Positions 1 to 6,440 of a DNA stretch of 8,887 nt are shown here, piece after piece; position 1 is the first letter of the stretch; each line of letters opens with the position of its first letter. The notes under the pieces are model-generated. The model saw only the letters and a list, made by a program, of their open reading frames with translations, had not been told where the DNA came from and searched no databases. The DNA is taken from contig JANNKX010000290.1 in the NCBI GenBank assembly GCA_031396505.1, positions 1-8,887 of the forward strand, read 5' to 3'. The stretch is from JAAFHS01 sp031396505. Its GTDB lineage: Bacteria; Pseudomonadota; Alphaproteobacteria; Rhodobacterales; Rhodobacteraceae. Position numbers and translations under genes: made by a program.

Positions 1-751
1 CCGCAAAATCGGCCAGTGTCCCGCTCGCAAAGGCATAGTGAACGCCCCCCCCCGCCACGATAACCGGATATTTTGCGCCTTTGATGAAAGCCACCACCCA
101 CGCCAGTTCGCCCGGGTCCGGCTGCACCCGGCGCAGATGCCAGATGCGCGGCTCAAAGAACGACAGCGGCCAGTCATAGGCTTCCGCCTGCACATCCTGA
201 CAGAAGGACAGCGTCACCGGCCCGCATTCTGCTGGGTCCGTCATCACCCGCATCGCGCGCGGCAACGCCGTCAACAGATGTTCGGGCCGCATGATCCGGT
301 CGAAATAGCGGCTGACGGGTTTGAACGCATCATTCACGCAAGTTGTGCCATCGCCGAAATCCTCGACCTGCTGCAGCACCGGGTCCGGGCCACGGTTGGC
401 AAAGGCATCCCCCGGCACAAACAGCACGGGAATCCGGTTGACATGCGCCACCCCCGCCGCCGTGACCATGTTCAACGCGCCCGGCCCGATCGAGGACGTC
501 ACCATCATCGCATGCGCGCGCCCCAACTGTTTGGCATAGGCAATCGCCACATGCGCCATCGTCTGTTCGTTCTGGCCCCGGTAGGTCGGGAAATGATCCT
601 TGACCCCGTGCAGCGCCTCGCCCAAGCCCGCCACGTTGCCATGCCCGAAAATGCCCCAGCACCCCGCAAGGAAGGGCTTTCCATCCGCCGCCATCTGCGC
701 CGTCAGATAGCGCATCATCGCTTGCGCCGCCGTCAACCGGATCGTTGTCAT
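1..751 (-). CDS. iolD: 3D-(3,5/4)-trihydroxycyclohexane-1,2-dione hydrolase, N-terminal part (cut by window edge)
   Basis: IolD is a cytosolic thiamine-diphosphate enzyme of myo-inositol breakdown that opens the ring of trihydroxycyclohexane-1,2-dione to give 5-deoxy-glucuronate. Only the first 250 residues are present, of roughly 610-620 usual for the family; the gene continues beyond position 1. The visible part is the TPP-enzyme N-terminal (pyrimidine-binding) domain. It shows GIFGHGNVAGLGEAL at about 33-47, YRGQNEQTMAHVAIAYAK at 57-74 with the expected catalytic Glu62, SSIGPGALNM at 86-95, NRIPVLFVPGD at 105-115 and PDPVLQQVEDF at 122-132. These match IolD proteins closely from memory. 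The start ATG overlaps the iolC stop as ATGA, and a GGGGAG ribosome-binding site lies five bases upstream, so the two are translationally coupled. A second run of nine G (C on the plus strand, 45-53) encodes part of the Gly-rich VAGGGV segment near residue 233-238. Confidence 0.95.
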   Translation of the reverse strand, partial: MTTIRLTAAQAMMRYLTAQMAADGKPFLAGCWGIFGHGNVAGLGEALHGVKDHFPTYRGQNEQTMAHVAIAYAKQLGRAHAMMVTSSIGPGALNMVTAAGVAHVNRIPVLFVPGDAFANRGPDPVLQQVEDFGDGTTCVNDAFKPVSRYFDRIMRPEHLLTALPRAMRVMTDPAECGPVTLSFCQDVQAEAYDWPLSFFEPRIWHLRRVQPDPGELAWVVAFIKGAKYPVIVAGGGVHYAFASGTLADFA

Positions 752-2649
752 TGCGTCTCCCCCCCCCGGGCGTCATCCCAGATCTTGCACAACCGTGCAT
801 AATTCGCCGCCATCGTGGCCACCGCCGTCGCGTCATCCATCCGCCCCGCCATCCAGTCGCGCCCCACATCGCCATGGATCGTGCGCCCGACGGCAAAACC
901 TTTGACCAGCGGGTATTGCGCCGCCAGCCGGAATGCGCTTGCCAGTTCGGGCTCGGATTGCCCCAAACCCAGCACGACAATCCCCTGGGTGTGCGGATCG
1001 CGGCTTTCAATCGCCGCACAGGTGGCCGCCCACGCCGCATCCGTCTGCATCGGCTCCAGCTTCCACCAGTCGGGATAAATCCCGATATCATAAAACCGCG
1101 CGATCAGGTTCGCCGTCGTGTCATCATTCACCGGGCCGACCTTTGACGGGATCACCTCTAGCAGCATTTCCAACCGGTTACGGCGGCACGCATGAAACAG
1201 CCGGGTGATCGTTTCTTCCTGTTTGGCCTGCATGTCAGGCGCGTCATCCGGATGGCAAAAGCACAACACCTTGACCACATGTTCCAGCGCCCATTCTGAC
1301 AGCCCGCCGAAATCCGGCCCCAACTCCGGCTCAAGGCTCAAAGGCCGCGATCCCGGCCATTCCACCGGCCGCCCGATCCACAACCCCTGCCCTGCCGCCC
1401 GGTGCAATGCCCGTTGCCCCAGCCGGTTGTCGCAGAGCAGCCCGTATCCATCCCGCCCTTGCGAAACCGCCAGCGCGGCATCCAGACACAGCTCCTTGAA
1501 CCGTGCGATCCGCGCAGGCGTCGCACCCGCGATATCCTCCAACTGGCTGCGGTGATCGAACGCAAACGCCCGCACCGATCCCCATTGCTTGCGTCGGTTG
1601 GTCGACCAATGCACCTGCTCCAGTGCCGCATCCTTGCGCAGCGCGGGCGTCACCACGCCACGACCAAGGAAAAACTGCAACTCCTCCCAGCTTGGGTAAG
1701 CGGGTGTGCAGCCATGGCGCGATACCGCAAAAGCCCCGCAGGCATTGGCATATGTCAATGCGACGGGCCAGGTCTCGCCATCCAGCCAGCCTTTCAGCAG
1801 ACCCGACATGAACCCGTCCCCAGCCCCCAGCACATTGAACACCTCAACCCCGAAACCCGGCCCCGTCTGCCCGTCATCCAGCATCGCAGGAATTTCCCCC
1901 ACAAACGCCGCGGCCCCCATCGGGCCGCGTTTGCACACCAGCGTGGCCTTCGACACCGCCCGCACCGCGCGCAGGGCCGCCATCGTATCCGTCGTGCCGC
2001 CCGCGATGTGGAACTCTTCCTCTGTCCCCACAATCAGATCAAACAGATGCAACGTCGCCTGCAACCGTGCCGTCACCGCTGCACTTTCGATGAACCGGCT
2101 TTCCCCGTCGCCATGCCCCGCCAGCCCCCACAGGTTCGGGCGGTAGTCGATATCCAGCGCCGTCTGCGCGCCATTTTCCCTTGCCAGTTGCAGCGCCTTC
2201 AGCACCGCCGCCGCCGTACGCGGATGCGATAGATGCGTGCCCGTCGCCACTACAGACCGCGTCTGCGCAATGAATGCCGGATCAATGTCATCTTCGCACA
2301 GCGCCATGTCCGCGCAGTTCTCGCGGTAAAAGATCAGCGGGAACTGCGTCTCATCCCGGATCCCCAGCAGAACCAGCGCCGTCAGGCGTTCCGGGTCCGT
2401 CACTACGCCCCGCACCTCCACGCCTTCGCGCACCAATTCCTCGCGGATGAACCGCCCCATGTGTTCGTCACCCACGCGGCTGATCAGCGCCGATTTCAAC
2501 CCCAATCGCGCCGTCCCCGTGGCCATGTTCGTCGGACTGCCGCCCACATATTTCTGGAACGACCCCATATCTTCCAGCCGCCCGCCCACCTGCGCGCCGT
2601 AAAGATCGACCGACGATCTGCCAATGGTGATCACATCAAGCGGCTTCAT
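748..2649 (-). CDS. iolC: Bifunctional 5-dehydro-2-deoxygluconokinase / DUF2090 (5-dehydro-2-deoxyphosphogluconate aldolase-like) protein
   Basis: The 633-residue protein has two parts. Residues 1-330 form a PfkB/ribokinase-type sugar kinase: GGSPTNMATGTARLG at 37-51 (PfkB signature 1) and NVLGAGDGFMSG at 272-283 (signature 2, catalytic Asp278). It should phosphorylate 5-dehydro-2-deoxygluconate with ATP. Residues about 340-628 form a DUF2090 domain with FAFDHRSQLED at 362-372 and DWWKLEP at 527-533. In proteobacterial fusions this domain is annotated as the next enzyme, the aldolase giving dihydroxyacetone phosphate and malonate semialdehyde; Lys530 as Schiff-base lysine is only my guess. 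The length fits the fused form and is about twice that of stand-alone IolC. A G-rich ribosome-binding site (GGGGGAA) lies six bases before the ATG. The stop overlaps the iolD start, and the C-terminal codons contain a run of nine G. The regulator gene lies 67 bp upstream. Confidence 0.94.
   Translation of the reverse strand: MKPLDVITIGRSSVDLYGAQVGGRLEDMGSFQKYVGGSPTNMATGTARLGLKSALISRVGDEHMGRFIREELVREGVEVRGVVTDPERLTALVLLGIRDETQFPLIFYRENCADMALCEDDIDPAFIAQTRSVVATGTHLSHPRTAAAVLKALQLARENGAQTALDIDYRPNLWGLAGHGDGESRFIESAAVTARLQATLHLFDLIVGTEEEFHIAGGTTDTMAALRAVRAVSKATLVCKRGPMGAAAFVGEIPAMLDDGQTGPGFGVEVFNVLGAGDGFMSGLLKGWLDGETWPVALTYANACGAFAVSRHGCTPAYPSWEELQFFLGRGVVTPALRKDAALEQVHWSTNRRKQWGSVRAFAFDHRSQLEDIAGATPARIARFKELCLDAALAVSQGRDGYGLLCDNRLGQRALHRAAGQGLWIGRPVEWPGSRPLSLEPELGPDFGGLSEWALEHVVKVLCFCHPDDAPDMQAKQEETITRLFHACRRNRLEMLLEVIPSKVGPVNDDTTANLIARFYDIGIYPDWWKLEPMQTDAAWAATCAAIESRDPHTQGIVVLGLGQSEPELASAFRLAAQYPLVKGFAVGRTIHGDVGRDWMAGRMDDATAVATMAANYARLCKIWDDARGGETQ
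759..767 (-). promoter_or_regulatory. G9 tract forming the iolD ribosome-binding site, with potential slippage
   Basis: On the coding strand nine consecutive G followed by AGACGCA precede the iolD ATG. GGGGAG, five bases from the ATG, is a strong Shine-Dalgarno sequence. The same nine G are codons of iolC (within DDARGGETQ at the C terminus). The iolD frame is the -1 frame relative to iolC, so a -1 ribosomal slip, or gain of one G in the DNA, would read through GGA GAC GCA ATG into iolD and fuse both proteins. The ribosome-binding role is well supported by position; slippage is an inference. Confidence 0.6.
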
Positions 2650-2677
2650 GCAGTTCCCCCGTCGGCACAGACTCAGC

Positions 2678-2697
2678 TATAGAATATTTATTCTATA
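2678..2697. promoter_or_regulatory. Putative IolR operator in front of iolC (variant half-sites)
   Basis: A perfect inverted repeat, TATAGAA-N6-TTCTATA (8-bp arms if the next pair T/A is counted), sits in the 67-bp gap between the regulator gene and iolC, 28 bp before the iolC start. Its geometry (7-bp arms, 6-nt spacer, GAA/TTC core) is the same as that of the palindrome in front of the regulator gene, but each half-site has A instead of the first G of GGAA. It is AT-rich in a GC-rich surrounding, so it may also contain the -10 region of an internal promoter, although I could not place a convincing -35. Confidence 0.6.
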
Positions 2698-2716
2698 TTT
2701 CGTCCGCGCGATACCC

Positions 2717-3508
2717 CTATTCGCGCGCCGACCCAACGGCCACGGCCAATGATACCGACAGCGCGATGGTCGCCGTGGGTGCCCGGAACGCGCCAAAATC
2801 CACCTCCGTCACCGTCAGCACCGCATCAGCCCCGCGCGCAAGCGGGCTGGTTACCCGGTCTGTCATCACCACGATCCCCAGCCTGCGCCTGCGCGCCTCG
2901 GCCACCAATTCCACCGTTTCTTCCGCATAGGGCGCAAACGACACCGCGATCAGCGCGTCCCCCGGCCGCAGCGCATGGCGATGGTCCAACTGCCCCACCC
3001 CGTCATGCAGCATCGCCGGAACCGCCATCTTATCAAAGATATACGCCAGATAGGCCGCCACCGGAAAGGACCGTCGCCGTCCCACGATATGCACCATCCC
3101 CGCCCGCGCCAGCACATTGACCGCCCGTTGCAGCGCGCCTTCATCCAGTGTTTTTGTCAACGCCTCCAATGACAAACGCCCCGCCTCAACAAATTCGGCC
3201 ACAATCGCCGACGGGCTGCCATGCGCGGAGCCCTTCAGATTGCGCAGCCGCGTCGCATAGTCCGGAAACCCGGGCGCATAGGCCTCGCGGAACATGCGCT
3301 GCATGTCCGAAAAGCCCGTAAATCCCATGATCTGGCAAAACCGCATCACCGCCGATGGCGGCACCTCGGCCCCGGCGGCCAGTTCGGCCACCGTCGATAC
3401 CGCAATCCGGTCGCTATGTGCCGCGATGTAGTCCGCGCATTGCCGCATCCGGCGCGGCAGATCATCGCTGATCCGGGCCAGCCTTTCGTGAAAGGCCTCA
3501 ATCGTCAT
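2717..3508 (-). CDS. iolR: RpiR-family (HTH-SIS) transcriptional regulator, probable inositol-operon repressor
   Basis: The 263-residue protein has an N-terminal RpiR-type helix-turn-helix (about 1-77; STVAELAAGAEVPPSAVMRF at 38-57, followed by CQIMGFTGFSDMQ) and a C-terminal SIS phosphosugar-binding domain (about 125-250; HIVGRRRSFPVAAYLAY at 140-156, GDALIAVSFAPYAEETVEL at 183-201, VMTDRVTSPLARGADAVL at 214-231). RpiR regulators bind DNA as dimers and respond to phosphorylated sugars. The position directly ahead of iolC and the GGAA-N6-TTCC palindrome just upstream make it the likely IolR repressor, controlling itself and iolCD. The reading frame is open as far as 3670, overlapping the previous gene. 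I chose ATG at 3508 because the protein then begins where RpiR homology begins. The in-frame ATG at 3553 lies inside the operator and lacks a ribosome-binding site. The ribosome-binding site for 3508 is also weak, so the start is not certain. The symbol is inferred from context. Confidence 0.85.
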   Translation of the reverse strand: MTIEAFHERLARISDDLPRRMRQCADYIAAHSDRIAVSTVAELAAGAEVPPSAVMRFCQIMGFTGFSDMQRMFREAYAPGFPDYATRLRNLKGSAHGSPSAIVAEFVEAGRLSLEALTKTLDEGALQRAVNVLARAGMVHIVGRRRSFPVAAYLAYIFDKMAVPAMLHDGVGQLDHRHALRPGDALIAVSFAPYAEETVELVAEARRRRLGIVVMTDRVTSPLARGADAVLTVTEVDFGAFRAPTATIALSVSLAVAVGSARE

Positions 3509-3551
3509 GGGCGACTTTACGTCCAAATTTGCCAATCCTGCGCTGCGCCAC

Positions 3552-3571
3552 ATTGGAACAAAAATTCCAAT
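3552..3571. promoter_or_regulatory. Putative IolR operator in front of the regulator gene (GGAA-N6-TTCC)
   Basis: A perfect inverted repeat ATTGGAA-CAAAAA-TTCCAAT (7-bp arms, 6-nt spacer) lies in the 73-bp gap between the gamma-carbonic anhydrase gene and the regulator gene, 43 bp before the chosen start. The core GGAA-N6-TTCC is the site I recall for the RpiR-type IolR of Sinorhizobium meliloti. It suggests autoregulation of the repressor gene. It shares its geometry with the palindrome in front of iolC. Confidence 0.7.
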
Positions 3572-3581
3572 ATCACGTTTT

Positions 3582-4100
3582 CTAAACGGCGACCAGTCCC
3601 GCCCGAAACCGTCGCGCGTTTGCCGCATAGCCCGCCGCCGATGCCAGAAGCCGCGCACAGCCCGCGTCATCCAGACTGCGCACCACCCGGCCCGGTGCGC
3701 CCATCACCAGCGATCTGTCTGCAATCACCTTGCCTTCAGTGACCAAGGTCCCCGCCCCGATCAGGCAGCCCGCCCCGATCCGCGCCCCATTCAGCACCGT
3801 CGCCGCCATCCCGATCAAGGACCCGTCCGCGATCACGCAGCCATGCAGCATCGCCTTGTGCCCGATCGTGCAGCGCGCGCCAATCGTCAGCGGATAACCC
3901 ATATCCGTGTGCAGCACCGCGTTTTCCTGCACATTCGTTTCATCCCCCACGGTGATCCATTCATTGTCCCCGCGTAAGCTCGCGCCAAACCACACCGACG
4001 CCCCCGCCCCGATCCGCACGCGCCCGATCACATGCGCGCCCGGTGCGATCCATGCATCCGGGTGAATATCGGGCATCTGGCCGTCAAGGGCGTAGATCAT
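3582..4100 (-). CDS. Gamma-carbonic anhydrase family protein (left-handed beta-helix hexapeptide protein)
   Basis: The 172-residue protein is built of hexapeptide repeats (for example VIGRVRIGAGASVW at 24-37 and TIGARCTIGHKAML at 72-85), the left-handed beta-helix of the gamma-carbonic anhydrase/YrdA/PaaY/CaiE group. SLRGDNEWITVGDETNVQEN at 41-60 is the usual conserved block. His64, His81 and His86 (VLHTD and GHKAMLHG) correspond to the three zinc/iron ligands of the trimer. The length matches the short Cam-like (CamH/YrdA) group, with no signal peptide, so it should be cytosolic. Many family members show little or no carbonic anhydrase activity, so the reaction is not certain. Its ATG overlaps the gmk stop (ATGA), so it is probably translated by coupling from the yicC-gmk transcript. 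The next gene, 73 bp downstream on the same strand, has its own operator. Confidence 0.9.
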   Translation of the reverse strand: MIYALDGQMPDIHPDAWIAPGAHVIGRVRIGAGASVWFGASLRGDNEWITVGDETNVQENAVLHTDMGYPLTIGARCTIGHKAMLHGCVIADGSLIGMAATVLNGARIGAGCLIGAGTLVTEGKVIADRSLVMGAPGRVVRSLDDAGCARLLASAAGYAANARRFRAGLVAV

Positions 4101-4732
4101 CGCGCTGCAAACTCCGCATTCAGGGATCTGATGAAATCGGGCAGGCCCGGCTGGCGGTCACGGCGCAGGCGTTCTGCCTGAAGAATGGTCTTCAAGTCAT
4201 TGAAACTACGCTCAAGATCGTCATTCACCAGCACATAGTCATATTCGCCCCAGTGGCTGATCTCGTCTTCGGACTTCGCCATCCGGCCTGCAATCACATC
4301 ATCCGTATCCTGCCCGCGCGTCCGCAACCGGCGGTCAAGTTCCGCTATCGACGGCGGCAGCACAAATACCGATACCACATCACGGCCAAGCGCCGATGCC
4401 CGTATTTGCTGCCCCCCCTGCCAGTCGATGTCAAACACCGTGTCGCGCCCTTCGCGCATCGCCACCTCGACCGGCGCACGGGGTGATCCGTAGAAATTTC
4501 CGAACACTTCCGCATGTTCCAGCATCTGGTCCTGCGCCGCCATGCCCTTGAACGTCGCACGGGTCACAAAGTGATACTCCCGCCCGTCCACTTCACCCGG
4601 CCGGGCTGCGCGCGTGGTGGCCGATACCGAAAACCGCATCGTCGGATCCCAAGCCATCAACATCCGCGTCAGCGTCGTTTTCCCCGCTCCCGACGGCGAT
4701 GACAGGATCAGCAAAAGCCCCTTGCGCATCAT
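4097..4732 (-). CDS. gmk: Guanylate kinase
   Basis: Guanylate kinase transfers phosphate from ATP to GMP or dGMP in the cytosol, an essential step to GTP and dGTP. The 211-residue length is normal. The P-loop SSPSGAGKTTL lies at 11-21, the guanylate-kinase signature TTRAARPGEVDGREYHFV at 39-56, the GMP-binding region YGSP at 81-84, and DIDWQGGQQIR at 101-111. Two adjacent ATG codons (4732 and 4729) could start translation; the protein would differ by one Met. The gene begins 3 bp after the yicC stop, with its ribosome-binding GGAA inside the last yicC codons, and its stop overlaps the start of the gamma-carbonic anhydrase gene. All three are therefore probably one transcript. Confidence 0.97.
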   Translation of the reverse strand: MMRKGLLLILSSPSGAGKTTLTRMLMAWDPTMRFSVSATTRAARPGEVDGREYHFVTRATFKGMAAQDQMLEHAEVFGNFYGSPRAPVEVAMREGRDTVFDIDWQGGQQIRASALGRDVVSVFVLPPSIAELDRRLRTRGQDTDDVIAGRMAKSEDEISHWGEYDYVLVNDDLERSFNDLKTILQAERLRRDRQPGLPDFIRSLNAEFAAR

Positions 4733-4735
4733 AGC

Positions 4736-5623
4736 CTATTCCACATTCTGCACCTGTTCTCGCATCTGATCGATGACCGTTTTCAGGTCAAGCCCGATGC
4801 GCGTCAGCGCGATATCGGCGGCCTTGGAACACAGCGTGTTCGCCTCGCGCATGAATTCCTGCATCAGGAAATCGAACTTGCGCCCGACCTGGCCCTTGTC
4901 CGCCAACAGCGCGCGCGCCGCCACAATATGCGCGGCAAGCCTGTCCAGCTCTTCGGTCACATCCGATTTGACCGCGATCAGCGCCAGCTCCTGTTCCAGC
5001 CGCGCGCCGTCCACCCCCTCTGCCATCACCCGGCCAATCGCATCGCGCATGGCACCCGCCACATGGTCACGCCGCGCCACCGCCGCATCCGCCGCCGCCA
5101 CCGTCAGTGCCGTCACCTGATCCAGTTGCCCCGCCACCACCGCCTGCAGGGCCGCCCCCTCGGCCGCGCGCATCGCCTGAAAATCCGCAATCAGCCCCGG
5201 CAGTTCGGCCATGAGCGCCGCCAGCAGCGGCCCCGTATCCTCATCCGCCACGCCGCTTTCCAATACGCCCCGCACACCCAGCACATCGGCCGCCGATGGT
5301 TGCGCCAGCGTCAGCCCCGCCGCCATCGCCGCCTGTTCCACATCTGCAAGCGCGCGCAGCACCGATGCCACCACGCCCGCGTTCAACCGCAACCCGCCCT
5401 CGCCCTCGCCGTCCCGCACGACCTTCAGATTCAGGCTGATGTTCCCGCGTGATACCGCGCGTGCCAACTCGGCCCGCACCTGCGCCTCCAGCCCCGCAAT
5501 CCATTCCGGCACGCGCAGCCGCAGATCCAGCCCCTTGCCATTGCCCCCCCTTATATCCCAGGCCCAGCTTGCCCCCGCCCCGTGCCCCGTGGCCGCCGCA
5601 AAGCCCGTCATCGAAATCGTCAT
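4736..5623 (-). CDS. yicC: YicC family endoribonuclease
   Basis: The 295-residue protein has the YicC_N domain (starting MTISMTGFAAATG, with GNGKGLDLRLRVPEWI at 27-42) and the C-terminal DUF1732 domain ending TLCSKAADIALTRIGLDLKTV plus IDQMREQVQNVE, which is strongly conserved in the family. YicC proteins are soluble endoribonucleases; the E. coli one has been linked to decay of small RNA RyhB. What RNA this one cuts is unknown. The length matches the family. It is the first gene of the yicC-gmk-gamma-carbonic anhydrase series, and its promoter must lie in the 193-bp gap to the divergent PAS gene. The yicC-gmk pairing is common in proteobacteria. A G7 run occurs around residue 25-27 (RGG). 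Confidence 0.95.
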   Translation of the reverse strand: MTISMTGFAAATGHGAGASWAWDIRGGNGKGLDLRLRVPEWIAGLEAQVRAELARAVSRGNISLNLKVVRDGEGEGGLRLNAGVVASVLRALADVEQAAMAAGLTLAQPSAADVLGVRGVLESGVADEDTGPLLAALMAELPGLIADFQAMRAAEGAALQAVVAGQLDQVTALTVAAADAAVARRDHVAGAMRDAIGRVMAEGVDGARLEQELALIAVKSDVTEELDRLAAHIVAARALLADKGQVGRKFDFLMQEFMREANTLCSKAADIALTRIGLDLKTVIDQMREQVQNVE

Positions 5624-5693
5624 GCTGTTCCCTCAACCCCGGCGTTTACCATTTTACAAGATTACGCACCAAATCCGCGCAACCTCGGGTATA

Positions 5694-5708
5694 TTAAGGT
5701 TCTGGTAA
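5694..5708 (+). promoter_or_regulatory. Near-match to a CtrA box (TTAA-N7-GTAA)
   Basis: TTAAGGTTCTGGTAA lies in the divergent yicC/PAS gap and differs by one base from the alphaproteobacterial CtrA consensus TTAA-N7-TTAA. A TTAACC half-site follows at 5726-5731. The rest of this gap (5624-5816) is more AT-rich than the genes and must hold promoters for both directions. A TAAAAT on the minus strand near 5650-5660 could be the yicC -10, but I cannot pair it with a good -35. A single imperfect match has low predictive value. Confidence 0.25.
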
Positions 5709-5816
5709 TGAGTGTTGCTGCATCATTAACCGTCCCCCTTGCGGGTTTAGCAGAGGGGATGGGTCGCTTCAACGCCAAGCCATCACGCGAAACGGTCTGG
5801 GGTCAGGGTCGAACAG

Positions 5817-6437
5817 ATGATTATCGAATGGAAAGGCCCCGGCAAACGCATTGTCGGCGCCACGGGCCTTGCAACCTTGCGCGCCTATTGGGAGGCGCTT
5901 CGTACCCCCACGACCCTGCCACAGCGCGCGCAGATCGACCCGCGCGGTTTGGCCACGACCCTGCACCAGATGATGATTGCCGAAGAAATCGCGCCCGGCC
6001 TTGCCCGCCTGCGCACCGCAGGCACGCTTTATGCCGATACCATGGGCATGGATGTGCGCGGCATGCCGCTGTCGGCGCTGTTTGATACCATGGCCCGCCC
6101 CGCCCTTGAACGCGTGCTGCAAGACGTGTTCACCGGCCACACTGCCGCCACCTTGTTGCTTGAGGCCGAACGCGGCCTTGGCCGCCCCGCGCTGCAAGCC
6201 CAGCTTTTGCTGCTACCCCTGCAACCCGATTCCACCGACAGTACGCGCCTGATGATCGGCTGCCTTGCCCTGCACGGCCAAACTGGCCGCACCCCGCGCC
6301 GGTTCAACATCCTGCACATCACGCGTGAGACGCTCAGGGTTGCCACACCTGCAGCCCCCGCCTTTGCCGAACCGCCCCTGCCGTTCCGCCGGGTGATGCC
6401 GCAATCAACCCATCACCTGCGCCTGGTCAAGACCTGA
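5817..6437 (+). CDS. PAS_5-type single PAS domain protein of unknown function
   Basis: The 206-residue protein resembles the alphaproteobacterial PAS_5 (formerly DUF1457) family. Typical blocks are LRAYWEALRTPTTLPQRAQI at 21-40 followed by DPRGLATTLHQMMIAEE, ARLRTAGTLYADTMGMDVRG at 63-82, and MPLSALFD at 83-90. The second half (about 100-175) would complete the PAS fold. There is no kinase, HTH, GGDEF or membrane segment, so it is a stand-alone cytosolic sensory or adaptor domain. The related Caulobacter protein MopJ acts in motility and cell-cycle control, but whether this one does so cannot be told from sequence. The ATG at 5817 follows AGGG with 8-bp spacing. It is divergent from yicC and converges with the DAHP synthase gene, with 3 bp between their stops and no terminator hairpin visible. 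Confidence 0.8.
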   Translation: MIIEWKGPGKRIVGATGLATLRAYWEALRTPTTLPQRAQIDPRGLATTLHQMMIAEEIAPGLARLRTAGTLYADTMGMDVRGMPLSALFDTMARPALERVLQDVFTGHTAATLLLEAERGLGRPALQAQLLLLPLQPDSTDSTRLMIGCLALHGQTGRTPRRFNILHITRETLRVATPAAPAFAEPPLPFRRVMPQSTHHLRLVKT

Positions 6438-6440
6438 CCA

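Noticed and set aside
38..802. 254-residue plus-strand reading frame opposite iolD
   Set aside because: It is rich in Arg, His and Pro with no family resemblance, and is the antisense shadow of iolD, whose protein is clearly recognisable.
330..1091. 253-residue minus-strand frame across the iolC-iolD junction
   Set aside because: It is the third frame over iolC and iolD, with low-complexity Gly/Arg-rich sequence and no own ribosome-binding site; kept only as the frame reached if one G is lost from the G9 run.
1402..2232. 276-residue plus-strand frame opposite iolC
   Set aside because: Antisense shadow in GC-rich DNA: Arg/His/Gln/Pro-rich, no domain recognised.
2717..3670. Full 317-residue version of the RpiR-type regulator
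   Set aside because: The first 54 residues would overlap the preceding gene by 89 bp, span the operator and show no RpiR homology.
5624..5816. Possible small RNA or short peptide gene in the yicC/PAS gap
   Set aside because: No good short frame with a ribosome-binding site and no strong hairpin/terminator pair was seen; promoters and regulator sites suffice to explain the gap.
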